Source of the DNA: Bradyrhizobium sp. 4
GTDB taxonomy: Bacteria > Pseudomonadota > Alphaproteobacteria > Rhizobiales > Xanthobacteraceae
Reading direction: 5' to 3'
Length of the DNA stretch: 64,000 nucleotides
Assembly: GCF_023100905.1 (NCBI RefSeq)
Contig: NZ_CP064686.1
Span: 248,001-312,000 of the forward strand
Made by a program: the position numbers and the translations under genes. Within the stretch, counting starts at the first letter, position 1; every line of letters begins with the position of its first letter. Below, piece after piece: positions 26,011 to 34,258 of the stretch. A model generated the notes under the pieces. That model was not told the origin of the DNA and searched no databases. It saw only the letters and a program-made list of their open reading frames with translations.

Positions 26011-28089
26011 TCATCGGTTAAAGAGCTGCCGCAGCACGTCGTTCATCGGCTGGCTGTCCTGCTGCGCCGCCGGCGGGTCCTCCAGGCCGGGGGACGTTGG
26101 CGAAGCTTGCGGCATCAATGTGGATGGCGCTGCAGGCAGGCTGCGGCTGCGGCCGGCGGCAGTGCCGGTGCCGGTGGCAGTCCCAGTGCCGTTTCCCGCG
26201 CCACCGGAAAGTCCCTGCTGGATCAGATTGCCTATCGCCTCGCCCAAGGGGCCGCCGAGCGGGTTGTTCTGTCCGGGCTGCTGGGTTTGCGGATTGGCAT
26301 TGCCGGTCGCATTGCCGCCACCCGGCGCGGTGGCTCCCCCGAGGCCAAGGCTTCCCAGAATATTGCCGAGCCCAGCCCCATCAGCGCCGAACAGGCCCTT
26401 GCCCATCTCGCGCAGCTTGGCATAGGCGGCGTCCGGATTGTCGAGCATGCCGGCCATGTCAGGATAGATCCGCGGCTGCGACCAGGTACCCTGGATCATC
26501 ACGGGAATGCCGAAGCCGACCGGCTCGGCGGCGCGGCCCTGGCCTTCGGTCGTCATCACCAGCTTCGGCTCGACGCGAAAGCCCATCATCTTGGTGTCGA
26601 GTGCGATCGTGCCGGCACCGGTCACGCGGACCAGCGGTCCGGTCAGGCTGAGATCGGTGGTCACCGCCTGGCCCTTGTCGATCCGGAACGACGCCGAGAG
26701 CTGCGACAAATCCGTGCTCTGCTCCCGACCGTTGTCCTGGTTTGCCTGCCAGCCGGACAACGTGCCCGAGGTCAGCGAGCGGATCATCTGCGCGACGTTG
26801 ATGCCGCGAATGGCGCCATCCTGGAAATTGACGAAGGCCGTGCCCTGCATGTTCGCCATCAGCGCGCGCTGGCTGGTGCCGGCGCTGCGCAGCGCGAGCT
26901 TGGCCTGCAGCTTGCCGTCGATCCGGTCGAATTCGGCGAGGCCCTGGAGCAGCGGCAGCGCGCGCACGCCGGCGAGGTCGGAATGCATCGCAAAGCTCGG
27001 CGCGCCGCTGGTCGCATCCAGGATCAATTCGCCCGAGACCTGGCCGCCATAGGCGCCGAGATTGGCGGTGCCGGCCTTCAGCACGCCGCCGGCGAGTTTT
27101 GCATCAACCGCCAGCGGCGCGAGACGCGCATCGCCGATCACTGCCTCGTGCGCGGAGATCCTGATTTGCGCATCGACATAGTTGAGCCCGGACACGTTGA
27201 TCGGCGCATCGCTCCAGGGTTGCCCGGACGCGCCTTCCGGCGATTTTGCCAGCGGAATCGCAAGCCGCTGGAAGTCGAGATCGACCTTGACCAGAGGCTT
27301 GCTCGCGATATCGACCGAGGCCCAGCCGTTGAACGCGCCATAGCCGAGCGTGCCATTCAGGCCGTTGATCATCACGACATCGCCGCTCAGCCGCATCTCG
27401 GCATGGCCCGCGAGCCGGGACTTCAGCACATCCGGCATGTCGATCGCGAAATCCACCGGAATGGTCGGGCGGTCGGCCGGCGGCGCCGGCGTGGTCGCCT
27501 TGATGTCGAACTTGGTCGGATGCTCGCCGACCCGTGCGGTGCCGGTGATGCTGATCTTGCGGTCGCGACCGACGATCGCATCGGCATTGACCGCGCCGAT
27601 GCGGCTCTCGACGCGATCGCGCACCCGCGCGAATGCGATCTCGCCATCGGTGACCTTGATGCGGTCGATGGCGGCGCCGTCGGTATCGAGCGCGACCGGC
27701 TTCGATGTGCCGCCGGCATTCGGCAGGCGCTCGCGCAGCAGCGGCTGGTAGAGCACGGGATGGGTGACGACGAGCTCACTGATCTTCGGGCGGCCCGACC
27801 AGACGCTCGAGAGCGACATGTCGGCCTGCACGCTGTCGATGGTCAGGCGGGTGATGCCGCTGCGGTCCTTGGGGTCGGCAAGCGCGAGGTCGTTCAGCGT
27901 CACGTTCAGCGTCGGCCACAGGCTGATTCTGATGGTGCCGTCGATCGACAAGCGATAGCCGGTCGCGCTCTCGACCCGCGAGGCAATCGTCGACGTCAGG
28001 AAGCCCGAGGGGATCCCGACCACCAGCAGGAGTGCGATCACGATGACGATTGCGGCCACCGCCGCGCCGGCGAATTTCACGGCTCTCAT
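26011..28089 (-). CDS. AsmA family envelope protein
   Basis: A 692-residue protein with an N-terminal membrane anchor (about 5-28, FAGAAVAAIVIVIALLLVVG). A long beta-rich periplasmic part follows, with AsmA-family blocks such as GYRLSIDGTIRISLWPTLNV and LNDLALADP near the N-terminus and the family's C-terminal segment around GTIALDTKMMGFRVEPKL. AsmA-type proteins help lipid or outer-membrane assembly. The last 100 residues are low-complexity Gly/Asn/Thr/Pro, including a GTGTATGTGT run, and probably flexible. It lies between the cyclase and the divergent CRP-like gene. Confidence 0.9.
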   Translation of the reverse strand: MRAVKFAGAAVAAIVIVIALLLVVGIPSGFLTSTIASRVESATGYRLSIDGTIRISLWPTLNVTLNDLALADPKDRSGITRLTIDSVQADMSLSSVWSGRPKISELVVTHPVLYQPLLRERLPNAGGTSKPVALDTDGAAIDRIKVTDGEIAFARVRDRVESRIGAVNADAIVGRDRKISITGTARVGEHPTKFDIKATTPAPPADRPTIPVDFAIDMPDVLKSRLAGHAEMRLSGDVVMINGLNGTLGYGAFNGWASVDIASKPLVKVDLDFQRLAIPLAKSPEGASGQPWSDAPINVSGLNYVDAQIRISAHEAVIGDARLAPLAVDAKLAGGVLKAGTANLGAYGGQVSGELILDATSGAPSFAMHSDLAGVRALPLLQGLAEFDRIDGKLQAKLALRSAGTSQRALMANMQGTAFVNFQDGAIRGINVAQMIRSLTSGTLSGWQANQDNGREQSTDLSQLSASFRIDKGQAVTTDLSLTGPLVRVTGAGTIALDTKMMGFRVEPKLVMTTEGQGRAAEPVGFGIPVMIQGTWSQPRIYPDMAGMLDNPDAAYAKLREMGKGLFGADGAGLGNILGSLGLGGATAPGGGNATGNANPQTQQPGQNNPLGGPLGEAIGNLIQQGLSGGAGNGTGTATGTGTAAGRSRSLPAAPSTLMPQASPTSPGLEDPPAAQQDSQPMNDVLRQLFNR

Positions 28090-28229
28090 GTCGACTTTCC
28101 AGCGGCGGACAACCGGCGTCGAATCCGGCAGATGACCGTCATTTGCACGCGTCCTTTACGCCTGAGTTTATCCCGGGACGGGAAGCGGCTCCAAGCACGT
28201 AAAAATAGTCTGGGGGTGCTGCAAAGTTA

Positions 28230-28245
28230 TGTGACTTATGGCACA
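28230..28245 (+). promoter_or_regulatory. CRP-type site upstream of the CRP-like gene
   Basis: TGTGA CTTATG GCACA, nine of ten half-site bases matching TGTGA-N6-TCACA. It is centred about 87 bp upstream of the CRP-like gene start, in the 235-bp gap shared with the AsmA gene, so autoregulation is plausible. Confidence 0.55.
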
Positions 28246-28324
28246 CTTCCCCGGCGTGGTTTTACGCGATCCTGATGTTGATGGTTCCAAGCGATTTGCC
28301 AACGAAATTCACAAGGACATTGAA

Positions 28325-28999
28325 ATGAGCAAGCAGGCCGAATTTGCGGTCATCCTCAAGATGAATGCGATGTTCGCCGATCTCGGCGTAGACGAGCTCC
28401 AGCGGCTGGCAAATCTCTGCCACACCCAGCATCTGGGGAACGGCGAGGTGCTATTCCAGAAGGGCGACGCGGGCGATGCGCTGTTCGGCGTGCGCCGTGG
28501 CCAGGTCCGCATCGAGACCGGTGCCTCCGACGGCAGCCGCCTGACGCTGAACTTCATGGGGCCGGGCGACCTGTTCGGCGAAGTTGCGGTGCTGGACGGC
28601 CAGAGCCGCACTGCGGACGCGACCGCTGGCGAAGCCAGCGAGCTGTTCGTGCTGCGGCGCGAAGACTTTCTCGCTTTCCTCGAACGCGAGCCGAAGGTCG
28701 GGATCAAGATCATCGCGCTGCTGTGCCAGCGCATCCGCTGGCAGAGCGAGCGCATGGAAGAGTCCATGCTCCAGCCGCTGCCGGTTCGTCTCGCGCGGCG
28801 CCTCTGCGCGCTCGCCGCCGATTTCGGCTCGGAGGTGCACATCTCGCAGGAGCAACTCGGCGTCTTCGTCGGCGCCGCCCGCGAGAGCGTCAACCGCCAG
28901 CTTCAGGCCTGGCGCAAGGAAGCGATCCTCGATCTCCAGCGCGGCCGCATCCTGCTGCGGAACATGACCAAGCTGACGGCGATCGCGCGGAACGAGTAG
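28325..28999 (+). CDS. CRP/FNR family regulator, CRP-like
   Basis: A 224-residue regulator starting MSKQAEFAVILK; the open frame begins at 28238 but the residues before this Met do not fit the family. The cyclic-nucleotide pocket motif is visible as FGEVAVLDGQSRTADA, with G85-E86 and R95-T96 at the places that bind cAMP in E. coli CRP. The winged helix carries ARESVNRQL (R186, E187, R191), matching the R-E-x-x-x-R contacts that read TGTGA. There are no N-terminal cysteines for an FNR-type Fe-S cluster. A near-consensus site lies upstream of its own start. Confidence 0.93.
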   Translation: MSKQAEFAVILKMNAMFADLGVDELQRLANLCHTQHLGNGEVLFQKGDAGDALFGVRRGQVRIETGASDGSRLTLNFMGPGDLFGEVAVLDGQSRTADATAGEASELFVLRREDFLAFLEREPKVGIKIIALLCQRIRWQSERMEESMLQPLPVRLARRLCALAADFGSEVHISQEQLGVFVGAARESVNRQLQAWRKEAILDLQRGRILLRNMTKLTAIARNE

Positions 29000-29006
29000 G
29001 GGGCCG

Positions 29007-29201
29007 TTAGGCTGGGTCGCTACAATCGGGGCGAAGGAGTTCGTCAGAAGAGTCCCAACTCGCAACCCACGCTTTAACGGCCTCGATCGGCACAGCACGA
29101 CCGGTACGTCTGAATGCTTGGTAGCGAAGACGATCCTCCGCTATGTCGGGTTCGCGGATGGCGCTCGCTGAACTGCCTTGTGTACTTGACGCTTGTGCCA
29201 T
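29007..29201 (-). CDS. Small protein coupled to the RND pump gene (64 aa)
   Basis: A 64-residue protein starting MAQASSTQGSS only two bases after the RND pump stop. A GGCGGAG site overlaps the pump's last codons, so translation is probably coupled. The body, RYQAFRRTGRAVPIEAVKAW, is helical and contains SWDSSDELLRPD. It looks like a short DNA-binding or antitoxin-like module, but no family can be named with confidence. It is the last gene of the efflux operon. Confidence 0.65.
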   Translation of the reverse strand: MAQASSTQGSSASAIREPDIAEDRLRYQAFRRTGRAVPIEAVKAWVASWDSSDELLRPDCSDPA

Positions 29202-29203
29202 AG

Positions 29204-32200
29204 CTACTCCGCCGCGGGGTGCACGATGCTCTTCGGCGCTGGTGCCGCTCCCGCCGGCGCAGCTCCGTGGTGACCGGCGCCCTCCGCATCTTCGCTGTGC
29301 ACGACCAGCCGCTTGGCGAAGCGCCAGATCAGCGCGCCGAGATCGTCCATCACCATGAACATCGCGGGCACGAACACCAGCGACAGGATGGTCGAGAAGA
29401 TCAGGCCGCCGATCACCGCGAGCGCCATCGGCGAGCGGAACTCGCCGCCGGCGCCGACCGCGAGCGCGCTTGGCATCATGCCCGCGGCCATCGCGATCGT
29501 GGTCATCACGATCGGACGAGCGCGTTTCATGCCCGCGTCGATCATGGCTTCTTCGCGCGGTGTGCCGGCGTGAATGGACTCGATGGCGAATTCCACCAGC
29601 ATGATCGCATTCTTGGTGACGATGCCCATCAGCATCAGGATGCCGATCCACACCGGCGTCGTGAGCTGCTTGCCGGTGATCAGCAGCGCCGCGATCGCGC
29701 CGCCGATCGAGAGCGGCAGCGAGAACAGGATGGTGATCGGCTGCAGGAAGGTGCCGAACAGCAGCACTAGCACGGCGTAGACCATCATCAGGCCCGCCGT
29801 GATCGCGGTGGCAAAGCCTTCGGACAGTTCGTTCAGGCTTTCGGCATCGCCGGAGGGCGAGACCTTCACGCCCTTCGGCCGGCTCTTCATGACCGGCAGG
29901 TCGTAGATCTTCTTGGTGGCGTCGCCGAGCGCGGCGGAGCCGACGAGATCGGCCGCGACGGTCGCCTGTCGCTCGCGATCGTAGCGGTTGATGCTGGTCG
30001 GACCCTGGTCGAGCTTGACGTCGGCGATGACGGAGAGCGGCACGCCGCCCTTCTCGCCGTGCTCGCCGAGCGGCACGCGCAACTGTTCGAGCGTCTTCAG
30101 ATTGCCGCGCGCGGCATCCTCGAGCTGCACGCGGATCGGCACCAGACGGTCGCCGACGTCGAACTTGGCGAGCGCGGGGCCGACGTCGCCGATGGTGGCC
30201 ACGCGGATGGTCTGCGACAGGCTTTCGGTCGACACGCCGAGCCGTGCGGCAAGATCGGCGCGCGGTTCGACGCGCAGCTCGGGCCGCTCCAGCGTGGTTT
30301 CCGAGATCACGTTGGAGATGGTGGGAATCCGCTTCATCTGCGTCGCGAGTTCGCTGGCGACGTTGTTGACGATGTTGGCGTCTGCGCCGGTCACGACCAG
30401 CGAGATGGCGCGCAGGCCGTTCTCGTCGAGGAACCAGAAGCGGATGTCTGGAATGTTCTCCAGCTCCTGGCTGATCGAGAATTCGAGCTCGCGCTGGGTG
30501 ATGTCGCGGCTGTCCTTGGGCGTGTAGTTGATGATCAAAGCGGCGCGCCGGACTTCCTGGGTCCCGGGTGGAACGCGGCCGCCGTCGACGAAGATGCTTT
30601 TCACCTCGGGCCGCTTGCGCAGGCGCGCCACGATGTCCTCGGTGACTTTTTCGGTGTAGGCGAGCTGCGTGCCCGGCGGCAGCTCGAGCGCAACCAGCGA
30701 GCGCGAGCTGTCCTGCGCCGGGAGGAAACCCTGCGGCAGCAGCGTGATGCTCCAGATCGAGGCGGCGAAGACGCCGAAGCCGGCTAGCACCGTGATGAAA
30801 TAGTGCTTCACCGACCAGGCCACGAGCCTGTGATAGGACCGCAGCACGCGGCCGGGCGGCGGCTCTTGGTGATTGCCATGTTTGAGGAAGTAGGCGGCGA
30901 GCACCGGCGTGACGAAGCGCGCCGCGAGCAGCGAAAAGAACACCTGCACCGAGACGGTGATGCCGAATTGCTTGAAGAACTGTCCGGCGATGCCCGACAT
31001 GAAGCTCGCGGGTGCGAAGATCGCGATGATCGTCAGCGAGATCGCGATCACCGCGAGGCCAATCTCGTCGGCGGCTTCCAGGGCGGCACGATAGGGCGAC
31101 TTGCCCATGTTCATGTGCCTGACGATGTTCTCGATCTCGACGATGGCGTCGTCGACCAGAATACCCGTCGACAGCGTGATGGCGAGGAAGCTGACGAGGT
31201 TGAGCGAGAAGCCGAGCAGGTCCATCGCCCAGAATGCCGGGAAGATCGACAACGGCAGCGAGATCGCGGCGATGATGGTGGCGCGCAGGTCGCGCAGGAA
31301 CAATAACACGATCACGACGGCGAGGATGGCGCCTTCGAACAGGGTCGAGATCGCCGCGTGGTAATTGCCATTGGTATATTCGACCGAGGTGTCGATCACC
31401 TTCAGGTCGACGTCGGGATAAGTAGCCTTGAGCGTGTCGATGCGCTTCTGTACCGCCTCGGCGACCTTCACGTCGCTGGCACCCTTTGAGCGCTTGATGC
31501 CGAGCGCGACGATCGGCTCGCCGTTGAAGCGGGCGAAGGTACGGCGGTCGGCGATGGTGTCGGTCACGGTGCCGAGATCGTCGAGCCGGACCTCGCCGCC
31601 GCCGAACAGCGGAATCATGGTGCCGGCAAGGTCGCTCAACGTCTTGGCGCCGGCGAGGGTGCGGATCGCCTGGTCGTTCTTGCCAATCTCGGCCCGGCCG
31701 CCGGCAACGTCGACATTGGTGCCGCGCAGGCTCTGGCTGACATTGACGGCCGTCAGCCCCATCGACTGCAGCCGGTCGGGATCGAGGGAGACCAGGATCT
31801 CGCGCTCGACACCGCCGATGCGCTCGACCTGGGCGACGCCGCGCACGCCCTGCAGCGCGCGTTTGACCACGTCGTCGACGAAATAGGAGAGCTGCTCCGG
31901 CGTCTTGCCGGGCGAGATCGCGGCGTAGGTGACGATCGGCAGGCCGATGACGTCGACGCGCTGGATCAGGGGCTCGGTGACGTTCTGCGGCAGATTGGAG
32001 CGCACGCGCGTCACCGCGTCCTTGACATCGTTGAGCGCGCGGTCGGTGTTGGTTTCCAGCGCGAACTGGATCGTCGTCACCGACAGGCCGTCGGTGATCT
32101 GCGAGGTGATGTGCCTCACGCCTTCGACACCGGAGACGGCGTCTTCAACCGTCTTGGTGACCTGGGATTCGAGCTCGGCGGGTGCTGCGCCGAACTGCGA

Positions 32201-32353
32201 TACCGCGACCGAGATCACGGGAATGTCGGCCGAGGGTAGCCGCGTCACCGCGAGCTTGGTGAACGACACCCAGCCGAGGATCAGGAGGATGATGGAAAAA
32301 ACGACCGACGGCAGCGGATTGCGAATCGACCATGCCGAGATATTGAGAGCCAT
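29204..32353 (-). CDS. RND multidrug efflux permease (HAE1 type)
   Basis: A 1049-residue inner-membrane proton-driven pump of the hydrophobe/amphiphile efflux group. It has the expected N-terminal helix, a large periplasmic domain (about 40-335), six helices, a second periplasmic domain (about 555-865) and six more helices. GILVDDAIVEIENIVRHM, in the region of the proton-relay Asp residues, is intact. The order is adaptor, pump, small protein, all on the minus strand, with the pump ATG overlapping the adaptor stop (ATGA). No outer-membrane channel gene is next to it, so a TolC-type partner elsewhere is needed. Substrates cannot be told. Confidence 0.95.
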   Translation of the reverse strand: MALNISAWSIRNPLPSVVFSIILLILGWVSFTKLAVTRLPSADIPVISVAVSQFGAAPAELESQVTKTVEDAVSGVEGVRHITSQITDGLSVTTIQFALETNTDRALNDVKDAVTRVRSNLPQNVTEPLIQRVDVIGLPIVTYAAISPGKTPEQLSYFVDDVVKRALQGVRGVAQVERIGGVEREILVSLDPDRLQSMGLTAVNVSQSLRGTNVDVAGGRAEIGKNDQAIRTLAGAKTLSDLAGTMIPLFGGGEVRLDDLGTVTDTIADRRTFARFNGEPIVALGIKRSKGASDVKVAEAVQKRIDTLKATYPDVDLKVIDTSVEYTNGNYHAAISTLFEGAILAVVIVLLFLRDLRATIIAAISLPLSIFPAFWAMDLLGFSLNLVSFLAITLSTGILVDDAIVEIENIVRHMNMGKSPYRAALEAADEIGLAVIAISLTIIAIFAPASFMSGIAGQFFKQFGITVSVQVFFSLLAARFVTPVLAAYFLKHGNHQEPPPGRVLRSYHRLVAWSVKHYFITVLAGFGVFAASIWSITLLPQGFLPAQDSSRSLVALELPPGTQLAYTEKVTEDIVARLRKRPEVKSIFVDGGRVPPGTQEVRRAALIINYTPKDSRDITQRELEFSISQELENIPDIRFWFLDENGLRAISLVVTGADANIVNNVASELATQMKRIPTISNVISETTLERPELRVEPRADLAARLGVSTESLSQTIRVATIGDVGPALAKFDVGDRLVPIRVQLEDAARGNLKTLEQLRVPLGEHGEKGGVPLSVIADVKLDQGPTSINRYDRERQATVAADLVGSAALGDATKKIYDLPVMKSRPKGVKVSPSGDAESLNELSEGFATAITAGLMMVYAVLVLLFGTFLQPITILFSLPLSIGGAIAALLITGKQLTTPVWIGILMLMGIVTKNAIMLVEFAIESIHAGTPREEAMIDAGMKRARPIVMTTIAMAAGMMPSALAVGAGGEFRSPMALAVIGGLIFSTILSLVFVPAMFMVMDDLGALIWRFAKRLVVHSEDAEGAGHHGAAPAGAAPAPKSIVHPAAE

Positions 32354-33282
32354 CAGCGTACCCGCGTGCGATCGAGTTCATCAGCGAACATGGTCTTGAT
32401 CTGGTCGCCGTCATGCAGCGAAGAGCCGGCGTCGGCGACGACGATCTCGCCGACGTTGAGGCCCTCCAGGATTTCCGTCGCGCTGTCCGACGACAGCCCG
32501 ACCCGTACCTTGCGCGTCTCGACAATGTTGCCTTTGACGACCTGCACGGTGAGATGGTCGATCGCGGTCTTGGGAACCGCGACGCCGCAGCTTCGCTTGG
32601 CGTCGATCGAGGCGCGGGCGAACACGCCGACTTTCAGCGAGGGATTGTTGGTGACGCTGATGCGCACGCGGCCGAGCTGGGTGGCGCGATCGATTTCGGG
32701 CGCCACCAGCCTGACCCGCCCGATCAGATCGGGCGCGTCGTCGCGGCTGATGCGAACGGTCGCGCCGGAGCTGAGCTTGGCCATGTGCACCGCCGGGACC
32801 TGCGCGTCCAGCTCGATTTCGTTGTTGACGGCGATTCGGAACATCGGGCCAGCCTGCGGCGAGGCCGGCGCGCCGACGATGGTGCGGACCTCGGTGACGA
32901 GACCCGGCGCAGAGGCCTTCAGGGAGACCGGACCTTGCGGGCCGGGCCGCTGCGGCTGGCCCGGGATCTGGGGCGGTGCGGTCAGGCGCGCCAGCTCCTG
33001 ATTGTCGGTGACGAGGGTGCCCTCGGTGACGAAGAGGTCGGTGACCCTGGATCCCTCCTGGTCGGCGACGACCACGGCTTCGCGGCGCGGCACGAAGAAG
33101 CCGGTCACCCGAACCAAGTCCGAGAAGCAGGCATTGGTCGACTTGGTTACGATGACCAGGGCCTCGCTCGGCGTTTCCTTGGGCTCGGCGCGATGCCGGT
33201 GCTCGAACAGATAATAGCCGACGCCGAGCGCGACGACGAAGACCACCGTTCCCGCCGGCTTGAGATATTGGGAGAGGTTCAT
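32353..33282 (-). CDS. RND efflux periplasmic adaptor
   Basis: A 309-residue membrane-fusion protein starting MNLSQYLKPAGTVVFVVALG, giving one membrane-anchoring helix; the in-frame Met at 33366 lies in a non-conserved stretch. The adaptor region runs through SRVTDLFVTEGTLVTDNQELARL, with a Pro/Gln-rich insert (PPQIPGQPQRPGPQGPV) where the helical hairpin would normally be. It ends TEILEGLNVGEIVVADAGSSLHDGD. It links the pump encoded directly downstream to an outer-membrane channel. It is a paralogue of the orphan adaptor at 8295-9182. Confidence 0.92.
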   Translation of the reverse strand: MNLSQYLKPAGTVVFVVALGVGYYLFEHRHRAEPKETPSEALVIVTKSTNACFSDLVRVTGFFVPRREAVVVADQEGSRVTDLFVTEGTLVTDNQELARLTAPPQIPGQPQRPGPQGPVSLKASAPGLVTEVRTIVGAPASPQAGPMFRIAVNNEIELDAQVPAVHMAKLSSGATVRISRDDAPDLIGRVRLVAPEIDRATQLGRVRISVTNNPSLKVGVFARASIDAKRSCGVAVPKTAIDHLTVQVVKGNIVETRKVRVGLSSDSATEILEGLNVGEIVVADAGSSLHDGDQIKTMFADELDRTRVR

Positions 33283-33355
33283 TGCCGGATCGTCCTGGCC
33301 TGGCTCACGGCCATCCGCGCGCGGCCCATGGAGAGCGTTTTCCTGAAATGAAGCA

Positions 33356-33379
33356 GCGTCCCGCAAGCCTGCGGGACGC
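33356..33379 (-). terminator. Stem-loop downstream of the OmpA gene
   Basis: Perfect 10-bp arms GCGTCCCGCA and TGCGGGACGC around an AGCC loop. It lies 61 bp after the OmpA stop and before the adaptor start. On the minus strand it is followed by TGCTTCATTTC, only moderately T-rich. Confidence 0.6.
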
Positions 33380-33440
33380 GCGCTGGAAGCAAGACTTTAC
33401 ACCACATCACGACTTGTCACTTCAAAGGATTACGTCGTGC

Positions 33441-34112
33441 TCACTTCGATGCGGTGGTCTTGTTTTCCATGTTGACGACCTGCACGCGACGATTGACCTC
33501 GGCCATCGGCTGGGCCGGGTCCTTCAGCTTGCTCTTGCCGTAGCCGACGGTGACGAGGTCGGTCGCGGAGATGCTGTACTTGTCGACCAAATAGCGCTTG
33601 ATCGAATCCGCGCGGCGCTCCGACAGGTCCTGATTGTAGCTCTCGCCGCCGGCGGCGTCAGTGTGGCCGGCGACCACGAAGGTCGAGCCCTTCAGGTCGG
33701 GGCTGGTCAGCGCGCGGCCGAGCGCCTGGACCGAGGCAAGCGATTTCGCGCTGATATTGGCCGAGTTGTAGTCGAACGTGATTTCCAGATCGATGTTCGG
33801 CTTGTCCTTGGCCGCCGACGCGATTTCTTCACGCTCGACCGACGAAAGCGAGCGTGTCGAGCGGCCGCGCACGGACTGGATCAGCTTGGACTCAGCCGCA
33901 CTCGGTGCGGGATCGGCCTGCGGAGCGATCGAGAGGCCGCGCGTCAGCGGCTTTTTCGGCGGCGGCGCCAGCGCGCGGACGATCTCGTCCTCGGTGACGT
34001 TCTTGCTGTTGCCGTCGTCGCCGGCGAAGGCAAGCGGGATCGTCAGCGACAGCGCGGCGCCGACGGTGATGATGGACAGGATTGCGGTAAGTCCTTTTGC
34101 AGCCAATCTCAT
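33441..34112 (-). CDS. OmpA-family envelope protein
   Basis: A 223-residue exported protein with a signal peptide ending AFAG (about residue 30). The C-terminal OmpA domain (about 105-215) is clear: DLEITFDYNSANISAKS, VVAGHTDAAGGESYNQDLSERRA and VGYGKSKL with a final NRRVQV. The Asp and Arg in these blocks are those that hold peptidoglycan in the family. There is no beta-barrel, so it is a soluble or anchored peptidoglycan-binding protein. It follows the caspase-TPR gene by 146 bp on the same strand and is probably co-transcribed. Confidence 0.92.
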   Translation of the reverse strand: MRLAAKGLTAILSIITVGAALSLTIPLAFAGDDGNSKNVTEDEIVRALAPPPKKPLTRGLSIAPQADPAPSAAESKLIQSVRGRSTRSLSSVEREEIASAAKDKPNIDLEITFDYNSANISAKSLASVQALGRALTSPDLKGSTFVVAGHTDAAGGESYNQDLSERRADSIKRYLVDKYSISATDLVTVGYGKSKLKDPAQPMAEVNRRVQVVNMENKTTASK

Positions 34113-34258
34113 AGCCAGTCCCTCCTGCGCAGCCAGCTGGCGCGGTTCGAAAATCCTGCAGTAAGCCGCCCCGAAAAGGCGGGCGGCGGCATCCGTTCAA
34201 TTAGTCTTCGCCCGGCCGTCGCGGGTTCGAGGCACATCGGCCCCGATTCAAAAAAATA

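Noticed and set aside
25969..28275. Open frame of 768 codons opposite the AsmA gene
   Set aside because: Arg/His/Asp-rich shadow with no domain; the minus-strand AsmA protein has a membrane anchor and family motifs.
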